Below are positions 33,814 to 46,200 of a DNA stretch of 64,000 nt, one piece after another (the first letter of the stretch is position 1; every line of letters begins with the position of its first letter). The stretch comes from Hyaloscypha bicolor E (lineage: Eukaryota; Ascomycota; Leotiomycetes; Helotiales; Hyaloscyphaceae): the NCBI RefSeq assembly GCF_002865645.1, contig NW_020194554.1, forward strand, positions 372,001-436,000, read 5' to 3'. The notes below the pieces were generated by a model. It was given only the letters and a program-made list of their open reading frames with translations. It was not told where the DNA came from and searched no databases. Made by a program: the position numbers and the translations under genes.

Positions 33814-35149
33814 TGCGAAGTGGTGGTTTCGTCCAAAATTCGAGTCCGGGGGCAGTGAGGTGTGGTCGAGGAGAAAGCTGATCACACAGTGTCGTTAGTC
33901 TGTATGATGCAATGATTGTGTGTATGCGGTGACAATGGGATGAAGAGAGAAGATGAAGATGAAGAGTCCAAAGTGTCTCCAGTTATATAGATATCAACTC
34001 TTGGCAAGTGTTGAGGAGAAGAGTATCTCGTTCCCCCTTCGTCAACTCCGCAACGTTGATCGCGGGGCCTCGATTAGAGAAGGAACAGGGAAGGCTGGTG
34101 GTCTTGGAGGCACCTGCCAACTCCCCCAAACCATGTTGCCAAGCTCGAAATTCTTGAGTCGCTATCCGGGCGATCTCCACATCGATTAGATTCATCCAAT
34201 CCGTGGTACTGCCATTCGAGCTACTTCCTCAGCAGTCATGGCATGGAACACCCTAAGAACGTTCGTAGAAGGATCAGGTCGACGGCACTTCTTGGTCGCT
34301 TCTTTAGTTGCGTTAGGGTCGGCCATATTTCTCTTGGCTTGGTTGCTCCGCCACAACCGGACGCATTCTTGCCTTCGTACATTTGAAGAATCTAGAGAAG
34401 TTGCCAATCCTCGCTCCGATCGTCTGTTCGCTGCCATGGAAAAGATCGAGCGAAGATTGTTCCGGCCTCATAGAGTGGTCTTGTCGTGAAATTTGGTGAG
34501 ATGGAAAGTCGAGGCGAATGGTTGGGTGAGTCTTGGATGACGTTGAACTTTCCCCAGCCCGGGTTAGCGAGCAGCCCCGCCAGCGCAAGTCATGGCCCCA
34601 GTGAGCCTTCTGGCGGTGGACTTCCGGGGAAGAGTCCGCCGAGGGTACGAATATTTCAAGATTGCCGGAGTTATCCCAGGCTGAGAGCTTCGTTGGCCTT
34701 ATTTGCTATGCCAGGAAGGCGTGGATGTCCAAGGCTCTTCCATTTCAGGTTCATCAGCATGAATGAATTCAAAGATGGCCTTCACAGCGTAGAATTTCCA
34801 TTGAGCAGAGTGTGAGATTTCTGCCTGCAATTCATGAAGAGCTACTTTGTCTCCTTTGTCGGCATTCTCTATCACATCGTTCTCGAACTCTGAAAAGTTT
34901 GCCTTATTCAGAAAGTCTGCATGCGGTTTTCGGCGAGCACTGAGTTTGCCGATGAATCCTGTTTCGTTACTGTAATTATTATTATCGTTGTAACTGGCGT
35001 TTCTTCTATCGCCTGTGGCATGTCAATTGCATGGATTCAAGCCATAGACCGAGGGAGACACGCATTCCAGAGGATCATGTCATGAGGGTCCAGGTGTAGA
35101 TAGTTTGACTCGGGTGAGCTCCGATAAACGATAATTATCGATTATCGAC
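33814..35149. other. Intergenic region left of the AT-rich block
   Basis: No gene recognised. Open frames of 70-110 codons on both strands at 34.2-34.8 kb overlap one another and none shows a domain or splice signals. Confidence 0.4.
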
Positions 35150-35801
35150 TACTCGATTTCCCGCTTAAATGCACGGCCGAATTGCATAGAAAATCGCGAA
35201 AACTTATAGTTTTAATACCTTTATAACTTTTATATTAATTAATAAAAAAACTTCCTTTTTTAAATATAATATATAAAAATAGCAATAGTTATATATTATA
35301 ACCTTAAAAATAATAATATCGTAAATATAAGTACTTTATTTTAAAGGTTTATAAAAGACGTAATTTTTTTCTTAAAAAAATATTTTTAAAAATTAGTTTA
35401 TTTAGAAATAAAATATCTAAAAATAAAACTTTAAGTTTTTTAAATCTTATATATTAATGCATATATATTTATATAAGGAATTTATATTTTATATATTATT
35501 AAATAATTGAAATTTTAATTTTTTTTAAAACTATAAAATAATAAATAAATAATAAATAATAATAGTTTTATATAAAAGCTATTAATTAAATTTAAATAAA
35601 ACTACTTATATTACTTATATAGGATATAAAAAACTCAGAAATATTTTTATTTAATTTTTAATCTTTAAAATATTAAAATATTATAGTTTTTTTTTAATAT
35701 TTTTTAAAATTAGTAAATAAAATAAGTATTTACTAAATTTATTTAATAATATAGGCTTTTTATAAGTTAAGATTTATTTTAATTTTAATTAATATATAAT
35801 A

Positions 35802-35903
35802 TGGGAATTATTAGTATATTCCTAAATAATTCTATTAATTCTATAGGAATTCTAGTTCTAGTAACTATAATTATATTATTATATATCTTCTATTAGCCTA
35901 ATA
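35802..35903 (-). repeat. Gypsy A 3' LTR
   Basis: 102-bp direct repeat of 57,088-57,189 with only transition-type differences visible by eye. Read on the minus strand, it runs TA(TG)..CCCA. The adjacent inner sequence is GGATGGCATT, a possible polypurine tract remnant. Confidence 0.65.
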
Positions 35904-36058
35904 AATGCCATCCTTAAGAACTTTATATATCCTTATATAAACTAATAATAAGATAAGGAAAACGTACTTAATAAGTAATATAAAGTAAAAGGAAAATGTA
36001 TATAATAAAGTAATTAAAGATAAAGGAAATATAAAATCCTAGCGAAATAACTACCTAG

Positions 36059-36389
36059 TATAAGAGGGAAACTATAATAAGACAAAAACTTATATAAAGT
36101 ATACTAGAGTATAAAACGTAACTTAATAGCAAAATAATAAATTAAAAGTATAAATAGTAAAGTATAAATAGTAAAGTATAAATAGTAAAGTATAAATAGT
36201 ATATAATATATATAAGCTCAATTAATTAAATATTTATAAAGAATTATTCTCTAAGTCTATAGAAAAACTAGCTCTCTTATATAATTTCTATAAGTTATAT
36301 ATAAAAGGCTATAGTCTTTATTATATAACCTAAACCTTAAAACTGCTAAAATAATATAATTTTTAATAAGTATAGCCTACTATACTATA
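36059..36389 (-). repeat. Gypsy B LTR (3' copy) with 14-bp tandem repeat
   Basis: 331 bp, beginning TATAAGAGGGAAAC and ending CTATACTATA (TG..CA after RIP). It holds four copies of AGTATAAATAGTAA (36,147-36,202). The partner LTR has two, accounting for the 28-bp length difference. Confidence 0.75.
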
Positions 36390-39300
36390 TCTAATCCCTT
36401 ATTTATTTGTACTTATCCTCTAAATACTAAAAAATAACAGAAAAATCCTATTTAGAATCCGAAATAATAAAATATTTAGGATCTTCCTCTATTAGTTAAT
36501 CTAATTTCTCTTTTATATACCTAAAATAAGACTTATTACCCTTAAATAGTTTTATTTCATACTCCCGAACTTGCTTAAAGGTAATTCGAATCCGCTTAGC
36601 TATATTCTTATACTAAATCCGATATAGTTCTCTATATTAATTAGTATCTGCCTTTAATTATTACTTAATTTCCGCCTTTACTATAGGATATTAAGAAGGC
36701 TTATTATAGCGAATTATATTATAAATTATACTAATATACTCTAAATAAATAGCTTCTTTAAATTTCGTATTATCTATAATATCCTTAAATTAACTTTTAG
36801 TAAGAGGAGAAAGCTCTAGATAAGAAGCTTTAATAATCTTATAGGAGACTCTATTTTTGTATATTCTATTCTTAATAGTAACTAGACTTATTAGAACTAT
36901 AGTAAAGGGCCTATTAAGTAGCAAATTATTATTAAGCTATTTTTTAACTTATATATTATCCGAGAATTAATACTTTCCTATAATTTCAAACTTATAGATT
37001 ACCTAGCTAAAGGTATTTATTTGTCTAGTTAAATAGACTATATTCGAAGTCTTTTTTTCTACTGCCTTTAGTAAATACTCGCCTATTTCCTTAGCTACTT
37101 CTAGCTTAAATTTATTAGAAATAAAAAAGTAATTAATATTTTTAAAAAACTTCTTATTAAAGGTAACGGCCTTCTTATAGTCTATAAGGAAAATATAACT
37201 AATATTTCGATACTTTTTACTAAGGTAGAATTCGCTACTTAAAGCTTTAGTAATAGCCAGATCTTTAGTATTACCTTTATACTAATTATAATTAATATTT
37301 CCAGAAGTAAAATATCGGGCTAGCTAAAGGTAAGTAACTAGATAAATAAAATACTTGCTTAATGCCTTATAAAATCCGAGCTATATTAATGAATCTGCTA
37401 TTAAGAATTAAGAGGCTAAGATAAAGTAGCTATTACTAAAATCTCTCTATATTAATATATTATCTTTTTAAAAGTAGAATTATAGTATCTCTATCTCTTT
37501 TATTAAGAGCTCTTAAATACTAAGCTTCTTAATTTACTTTAGGTAATTCTTCTTATAAATATAGCTATTAGTACCTAGATTAGTAGTACTAGACTCAGGA
37601 ATAGAGACTATAGTATTAAATTAAAGCTATAGATTAGAGCGGAATTAATTAGAAATATAGTACTTATATTTATATTTCTTAATTTTCTAGTTCTTAAAAA
37701 AGAAATCCTATATTTCCTTATTTATCTAAGTAATAGAAATATACTTCTTGCTTTTAATAACTTTATAGATCTTAGTAACTAGCTTTAGAGCGTCCTTAAT
37801 CTCTTATATATTAATAGAGAAAGTATTAGTAAGTTACTAAGTATATATTATATAGGGAGTTTTAAGAAATCTATTATTAATTCTATAATATTCTCGCTTA
37901 TAAATAGATCCCAAAATACTACTATATATCTCCTTAAAAGTATACTTATTCTACTAAGCAAATATTAACTTCTATTTAGCTAGTATCTTATAGGTATATT
38001 AAATGCTTTTATTAAATTCTTTAGACTTAATACTTTTAGTTTTCCGCTTCTTAATTCTAGATATAGTTATAGAAGTCTTTCTAGATAATATCTTTTCCTT
38101 TAGAATAAAGGATTTCTCTTTACTTTCCTCTATTTTACTAATCTTATACTTAATCTAGTATTTAGATCTCTATTATTTATTAGAAGTTTTAGGCTTAGCT
38201 TACTTTCTATTCTTGCCAGATTCTTCTTATCTAGTTATACTAGTTCTGCTAGCTTTACTAGTAGTTTTCTTATTAGGCTCTATTAAATTAGCTTTATTTT
38301 TCTTAGCTAGATCTAGTTAAGTTAAAGCAGAAATTATAATAAGGGCCTATTTTTTAGGTTTATCTCGAAAAGCAAGAAAAGACTTATTACTATAAACTCC
38401 CTTAATTAGAATTCCGGAAGTATTAAAGATATATTATCTAGCCTTAAAATTATTAGCTAATAGTAGCTTAAACTCTAATTCTCTATATTCCGAAATAGCT
38501 TTAATATATTTAAATATCTTAGTAATATCTGATTTAGTAAATATATTAATATTCTAATATTTCTTATTCTTAATATATTCTAAAATAGCTTTATTAATTA
38601 ACTAAATAGCTTTATATACTAAAGCTTTTATTTTAAAGAGAAAATATAACTTCTTATAGATATTTTTACTAAGGTTATTATAGATATTATTAATATATTA
38701 GCTAAAAGCTTTACTATATAGTATAATTTCATTCTGACTCTTAATATTAAAACTATTTACTATAGTCTTAATCTTATTAAGCTTTTCTTATTTACTTTTA
38801 GAAATGCCTTTAATAATATTCTCGAATTTCCTATTATTGGCTTAGTAGTTCTTTAGCTCCTCTTTAGTTAATTCTAGTCTAGTTCCGTTTCTAATAAAGG
38901 TTTTCTATTTTAAGAGCTTATTATATATATTACTTAGCTTATCTAGGATATTTGTATTAAATTCGGTAATTATAGCTATTTTTTCTGGTATTAGTAGGCC
39001 TTTTATAACTACCTAAGCTTCTTTAATACTTTAAACTTTAATATTATTAATCTATAAGCTTTTAATAATACTATAGCTTATAAGAACTAGCTACTATACT
39101 TTACTAGCTTAAGAGATCTATATTTTGGCTATTTTATTATTTTTAATAGATTATAAAGATATTATTAGTATAATAGTTATAAATTATAGAATTAAAGGTT
39201 CTCGAAATTATAAGAATTTCTTTTAAGTATATTTTAAAATAAAAAATAAATTAAAATAGTCTTGAATTATATAAAAGTATTATATATATTCGAGTTTTTC

Positions 39301-41803
39301 TTTCTTTCTAGTAAGAAAATAAAGCTAAAATAGTAGTATATATAATAGGGAAAATAGATATAATAATTAGATATATTTAAAGTAATATAGTTATAAATTA
39401 GAAATAATTATAAAAGGTAAAATATAGAGTTAGGCTTTTATTATAGAAAAAAATACAAATATATATATCTAAAGAAATATAATTAAGGAAATAATTAAAG
39501 TAGGTTAAACTAAATAGTAATAATAGGGAAATAAGAAGGTAATATAATAGAAATAGAAATATAATAATAGTATCTAAAGTATTAAAATATAAAAGGAAAT
39601 AACGAAAATTTTATAATATAGATATATTCTAATTCTTTATTTATTTAGAGACATTTCTATTAACTTTAAATAATAGTATAAAAGAAGGGAAATAATATAG
39701 GAAATATATAAAAGATAAGATATATAAATATACTAAAGATATTAGGAAAATATAAAGTAAGTATTAATAGAAAGAAAGTTAGAATAATAGAATTAAGAGA
39801 TAACTTAGAATAAGATATTACTTTTTCCGAAACTAATCTATATCTTTTCCGAAAGCTAATTATATTTATTTAGTACTTATTAAAGTCGATTTTATATAGT
39901 ATAAAACTATTTAGTTAGTTGGGATTTTAAAATTATATTTATATTTATAAAAATAATATTAAAGGTATTGGGATATATAAAAGAAAAACTATAAGATAAT
40001 ATAAATGGAATTTATAGTACTATTATTAAATTTGAAATAGTTAATATTAAAGTTAATATAGAATATAGAAAGATTAGATATTCCGAATTAATATTAAGGA
40101 TATAGGAATTATTTAAATAATATTTAATAGTAAGAAATAGATTAATAATAAGAATTAGTAAATTATATTAGCTTTTTAAAGAAATAACTAGTTTCTAGTA
40201 ATAAAATAATATTATAATTAGAGAAAGGGTTCTATATAGGAAAAGTTCTTTATAGAAGTAGGAATATATAATATATTAATTTAGCCTTAGTATATACTTT
40301 TAAAGTAGCTATAGTATATATCTTAAATATAGCTATAAGTATATAGAAGAAGAAGTAGGTTTTCTAGTATAAGATAAGCTTTAAATAGGCAAATCTAGTT
40401 TATCTAATATTTAAGAGATTTCTAGAATTATATATTATTAAGTGTTTTCGGAAATAACTATTAGATTTAATAAGGTTTCTCTTTTCTTTTATAAGGCTTC
40501 TAGTTTAGCTATTCCGTCTATATATAACTTCTAATTAGGAAGTTTATTTAAATATTATAAGGAAACTTATAATAGTAGTTTAAGTTAAAGTCGAGATTTA
40601 TAAATATTATAATTAAGCTTTAGACTAGTATAAGCTATAAGAATAGCTAGATAAAAGAATAAGTAAAGCTTTTAAAAGATTTCTAGTTTAGTAAAATATA
40701 TATAAAAAGCTTTCTTTCTTTTTTTCTTTTCTTTTTATTTCTAAATATAGTTACTATTTATTATTATAGTTCGGAATTAAAAGTTTATAAAGTAATCTCT
40801 TAATCTTCTATTTAATTTTATATTAAAAGAAATGCTTTATATTTAATTTCTAAGATCTAGTAATAGAATTTTATATATTAAGAATACTATCTTATAGTAA
40901 TAATTAGATAATAGTAGGAAATAAGTAATAATAAAGCTTATCCGATTTCTAGAATAATAGTTTAATAATAATATTCTCTAAAGGTTATAAATAATAGTCG
41001 GAAGAAAAAATTAAAAGCTATATAAAGAATTAAAGGTAATAAGCTTTATTTTAGATTAAGAAAAGCTTCTATTATTAGATACTTTCTTCTAGTTCTTTAT
41101 AAAGGAAATATATATATATTTTTTTAATTCTAGTAACTTTAAAATATATATAATAATACTAGTAGCTTTCTTGATCTCCTAAGTACTATTTTACTTATAA
41201 TACTTTATAACTGCTTTCTTTTCTAGTTCTATATCTGTCTTGAAATATTTATTTATAGGTATATATTTATTATTAACTTTGTTTTTAGAGAAGTACTAGA
41301 ATTTATTTCTTTTAATAAATTACTTAAATTAATTTCCGGTATATATTCTTTAGAGTATAGTACTATTAAGTTCTTCTAGTATATAGTATTCTTTTAGTTA
41401 ATCTATATACCTTACTTTATATAGGCTAAACTAGTAATATAGTAGCTTTATATTTCTTAACTTGTCTTAATTTATTAATTTAATATTATATATAAAAACC
41501 AGATTCTTTTCAGAAATAGGCTTTAAATAAATCTAGTAAATAGTATTAAATTACTTTTTTCTCTTTTAATATTATCTGTTCTTTTTTATTCTAGCTTCTT
41601 TAATATCTTTATTTATTATCTATATTTACTTTATATATATTTCTAGAAGTATTTCTTTATTATAAACTTTATTCTATTTAAGTATTCTTTAAGTTAGAAA
41701 GTATATTTTAATAAGTAATATAGCTTCTTTATTATAGACTATATAAAAGGGGATAAATCTAGTTAGTTTATATATAGTAACTCGGTTAGTAAATAGAATA
41801 GAT

Positions 41804-42491
41804 TTCGTTCAAAATTTTAATTTATTTTTGAAATTTTAATATCATTATTCTTTTAATTAATGAATAGTCTCTTAATATGAGATTTAGTTAGATAGCAATT
41901 GAATAATAACTTATTAATTTTCGTTTCCTTTTTAATAATAATTTCCTCGATATATATTCTTAATCTCTTCATTCTCTCTTTCTCTTATGAAAATAAATCA
42001 TTCGGTGTATAATTGATCTTAATTGAAAATGTAAAATAATATTTTAGTAATATGATATTTCTTTATTTTTCTTCGAGTATAGATTATTTCTGGAATAAAG
42101 GTAGAGATAAGGAAATATAGTGGATGATCGTTAGTTATTTTCTATATTAGAGCAATCACATACCATGATTCTGTTGAAAATTCTATTCTATATTTCGAAT
42201 CTGTAATAATTCCTTGTGATTGATCATTCTTCTAATGATTCAATTTAAATACCTTGCTTTAATCAATATTTATATCAAATAAATCGATTGATATTATTCC
42301 TTATCGTTTAGCCTTCAAATTCTTTATCATTTAAATTCCTTGAATTATTCCGATCTTTAATTATCTTAATAATAAAGCCGGATATTAAGATTTCCTTTAT
42401 CATATTAATTTTTCTCATAATTGATTATAAAATCCATAAATAATATGAATATTATTCATTTTTTTTGGAATTCATTTAAATGATGATATAT

Positions 42492-42517
<26 letters not shown>
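41804..42517 (+). mobile_element. Poly(A)-tailed non-RIP insert (SINE/retroposon-like)
   Basis: An about 0.7-kb stretch within element B that ends in 26 consecutive A (42,492-42,517). It is AT-rich but, unlike the DNA on either side, keeps many TpG and CpA dinucleotides (TTAATTAATGAATAG, ATCACATACCATGATTC). AATAGAT precedes it (41,797-41,803) and recurs after the tail (42,520-42,526), fitting a target duplication from target-primed reverse transcription. There is no long open frame on either strand. Candidates are a SINE or a retrocopy of a noncoding RNA or 3' UTR; a mitochondrial-DNA insert is an alternative for the composition but does not explain the tail. Confidence 0.6.
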
Positions 42518-42523
<6 letters not shown>

Positions 42524-43070
42524 GATATAAGCTCTAAGTAATTAGATATATATAAATAAGCATAAAAACTGCTAGATTATCCAGGTCTAGAGTATTATAA
42601 GAAATATATAATACTCTAGTATTATTTCCGAAATAGCCTATTATCTAAGAGATCTAGTAAAAATAGTTAGGTTATTTAAGTAAAGTATAGAAGTTAGTAT
42701 TATTATTCACCTATTTTTATTAGAGGTTATAGTATATAAAAGGCTATAGTACTTTATTATAAACTTCCGGATTTTATTATTTTTTAATATTACTAATTCG
42801 CTTCTAGATATAATAACGGCTTTAATTATTAATTTCTAGTAACTAGATACCTACTATTCAAATATCTAATAAAGGGCCTTAAAAGGTCGGATATTCTTAA
42901 AAATAATATTATATACCGGAACCAGAACTGCTTTTTTTAACTAAATCTTCTGTCTAATAGATACTATTCTAATGGTATTAAGCTCTATCTAACTAACTAT
43001 TTATTAATATTCTCATTATTTTTAGTATTTGCCCTTCTTACTATAAGTATCTTAATAATCTATTAGTAAT

Positions 43071-43225
43071 AAATATATTTGATTTCTTAATATATTTGAT
43101 TTCTTAATATATATTGATTTCGTTAGTTTATATAATTTCTTTAGTTTATATAATTTCTTTAGTTTATATTCTTTAATATATTTGATTTCTTTAATATATT
43201 TGATTTCTTTAATATATTTGATTTT
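43071..43225. repeat. 18-bp minisatellite after RNase H of Gypsy B
   Basis: Head-to-tail copies of an 18-bp unit (TTTAATATATTTGATTTC) with a variant block of TTTAGTTTATATAATTTC in the middle. The unit length equals six codons, so read with the RNase H frame on the minus strand it gives repeated IKYIKE-like hexapeptides. The retained TpG in the unit suggests expansion after RIP. Confidence 0.75.
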
Positions 43226-46200
43226 AAAGTCGAATAATTGAATTTATACTAGCTAGTAAGTAACTAGAGCTCTAGAAAGATCTATAGCTGCTTTACTTAG
43301 TTATATAATAAGTATATTAGTATCTAGTTCAAGAATAAAGTAAACTTTATATAGCCAGAATTATACTTTTTATAAATACTTTATTAGCCTTTAGTATTTT
43401 CTTTTAGTAATATTATATCTCTATTTAGTATTATTTTAGATTTTAGACTTATATTATATAACTTTCTTTTTCTCTTTATTATTATATTAACTAAAAGTTC
43501 TACTTTATTTATCTAGGCTAGTATTTACTACTAATATAATTATTCCCTAATCTTCTAATAAATTATAGTATAACTTATAGAGTATTAGAATAGTAGTAAG
43601 CTTTTCTTAAAGGATTTATATAGCTTGCTTTTATTTATTATTCTAGTTCTATATTATATCTTTCCTTATTAAGTAGTAAATGGATTTAGTAATAATTATA
43701 AAGCCTTTAATTTAAATATAGTAATAAATAATAATTCTAATAAATACTTTACTTTTAGTTATATTATTATAATATTTCTATTTTAAGATCTTAATAATTC
43801 CTAAGCTTAAAGGGCTTCTTTTAAGTATTCTATAAATAAAGCTAATAATAACTATATTATTATAATAGAACTATAATTTTTCTCTAATACTAGCTTTGGC
43901 TTATTTAATTCTATTTAAAGTTATATCTAGGTTTTAAAGGTATTTAAATATAAAATACTAAATTTCAGGTAAAATAAGCTATTTATTATAGTCTATATAA
44001 GGTTCCTTAATTCTAATATTATTAATAAATAATATAGTAATTTTAGGAAATAGATTCTCTAGAATAATTATAATAACTTATATAAATTATATAACGGAAT
44101 TAGTAGCTTTCTAAGATAATATAATTATTTTTAATAGCTCTAGAGATATTATAAATATAGTTAAATCTCTACTATAAGTATCTAGTATAAGTTAAATCTT
44201 TATTATAAATATCTAGTATAAGTTAATTATATCCGGAAAAGAAATTAATTAAAGAGATATAAATATATCTAATAAATTTTTCCGAGATTTTATTAGTAAA
44301 TAGAAATAAGTTAGTATTTTATAGAATTACTAAATTTATCTTTATAGTAGTATTAATTAGTCTATAAGTTCTAGTAATCTTCTTTATAACTAAGAACTAT
44401 AAATTTTAGTAAGATTTATTATATTTCTTAAGAATTCTATAATCTAGATATTCTAATAGTATTTTTACTATTATTAGTACTAGAGCTTTAGAATATAGGA
44501 AATTCTTCTCTTACTAGGCTTTATACTTAATAGTTTTAATTAGAATAAATAGGCTAATATTTTTATAGATTTTTTTTACTTCTTTCTAATTAAATATAAT
44601 TATATCTTCTTAATTAATTATTAATTCTTGAAATATAACTAGTTTCTTTTTCTAGAGCTAGTTACTAATATTTAATTATTTAAGATATTCCGAAATAAGT
44701 TATAAATCTTTTAGAATAACTAATATTTTTAGTAAAAGATAATTCTTATATTTTCTAGTATATTTCTATAGGTATTCTCTAGCTTTAGATCTCTTAAACT
44801 AGTTCGGATATTTACTAGAGCCTTTTCTAGTTCTATTATTAGTATCTATTAGTTAAATCTTCTTATTCTTTATTTTATATATTTCTATAACTAGAAATAG
44901 ACTATAGTTATTATCTTTTTCTTTAAGAGCTATAGCTATTTTCTCTAATACTCTTTTTATCTAATCTCCGGAATTTATAACTTTTCTATTTAGCTTCTTT
45001 CTAGTTAAATATAGAAAGTATCTTTTTATCTAATATTTTAATATATTTTCCTTAAGTTCCTATATATTTCAGAATTCTTTCTAGTTTTAAATTCTATATT
45101 TCTTAGCTTTAGAAATATATTTCTTTATTATTAGAAGATATTACTTTATCTTTTTTTTTAGAAATATCTTTACTTAATACTCTTTTTATTTTCTTTTCTA
45201 TTAAATCCGGAATTACTTTTAATAATACTCTAATTAGAGCCTTTTCTGCTTTAATTTCTCTAAAAATATTATTAATTTCCTAAATTTCCAAATCCAAAAT
45301 AAAAGAATTTATAGGAAATTCCGGTATTTTTCTATTTCCTCTAATATTACTACTAGTTATAATATTAGACCCTATTTTTCCTCTTTATCTTTAGTTTCCT
45401 ATTCTATATTACTTAATTTCTTAATTTTAGAAGCTTAATACTTTTAAACTATTACTTTCTTCTACTTTCTAGTATTCTTTAAAAATAAAATAATTATAAT
45501 AATATAAATATTCTAGTTATTTTTAGAATTAGTAAACCTTTTATTCTATAAACTATTACTTTTATATATAATATTTATCTTTATCTTTACTAAAAACAGT
45601 TAACTAAATAGGATCTTTAAAGCTTTTTAACTAGAAAAAATATATTTTTATATTTTACTCTATTTATAACCTTAGCTCTAAGCTTTACTATTTCTATAAA
45701 TCCAAATTCTACTCTAGTAATAGTAAATATTTAATAATCTGTAATATTATATATTATTTTATTAATATTTCTAGAGATCTTTTCGGGAAAAATATTAATT
45801 TTAGCTCTAATATTAATTATTTCTTTATATTTAATACTTCTTTAAGGTCTTTAAAATATAAATCGGAGATATAGAGATTATATAATATATTTATAAGCTA
45901 ATAATATCCGAATATTAATACTATTACTTTTAAATCAAATAATTCTATTAGTATTAGATATCTGAATTAGTATTTTTAATTCCTTAAATATTTTATCTAT
46001 TATATAAGCTATAGCCGCTAGTTTTATAAATCTTCTAGTATATTTAATTATATTTAATATAATAGTATTTTCTATTTATAAGATAGTAAAATAGAAAGTA
46101 TTATTTTTAATCTATTAATTCTAAAGTATAATAGCTAGATCTGGCGTTTTTAAAGTATTAATAAGTATTTTTATTTTCTTCTAAGTCTTTAGAAATAGAA

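Noticed and set aside
34192..34815. Overlapping ORFs with a hydrophobic segment upstream of the AT-rich block
   Set aside because: Frames on both strands are equally open and none resembles a family; the hydrophobic run (LVASLVALGSAIFLLAWLL) alone is weak evidence.
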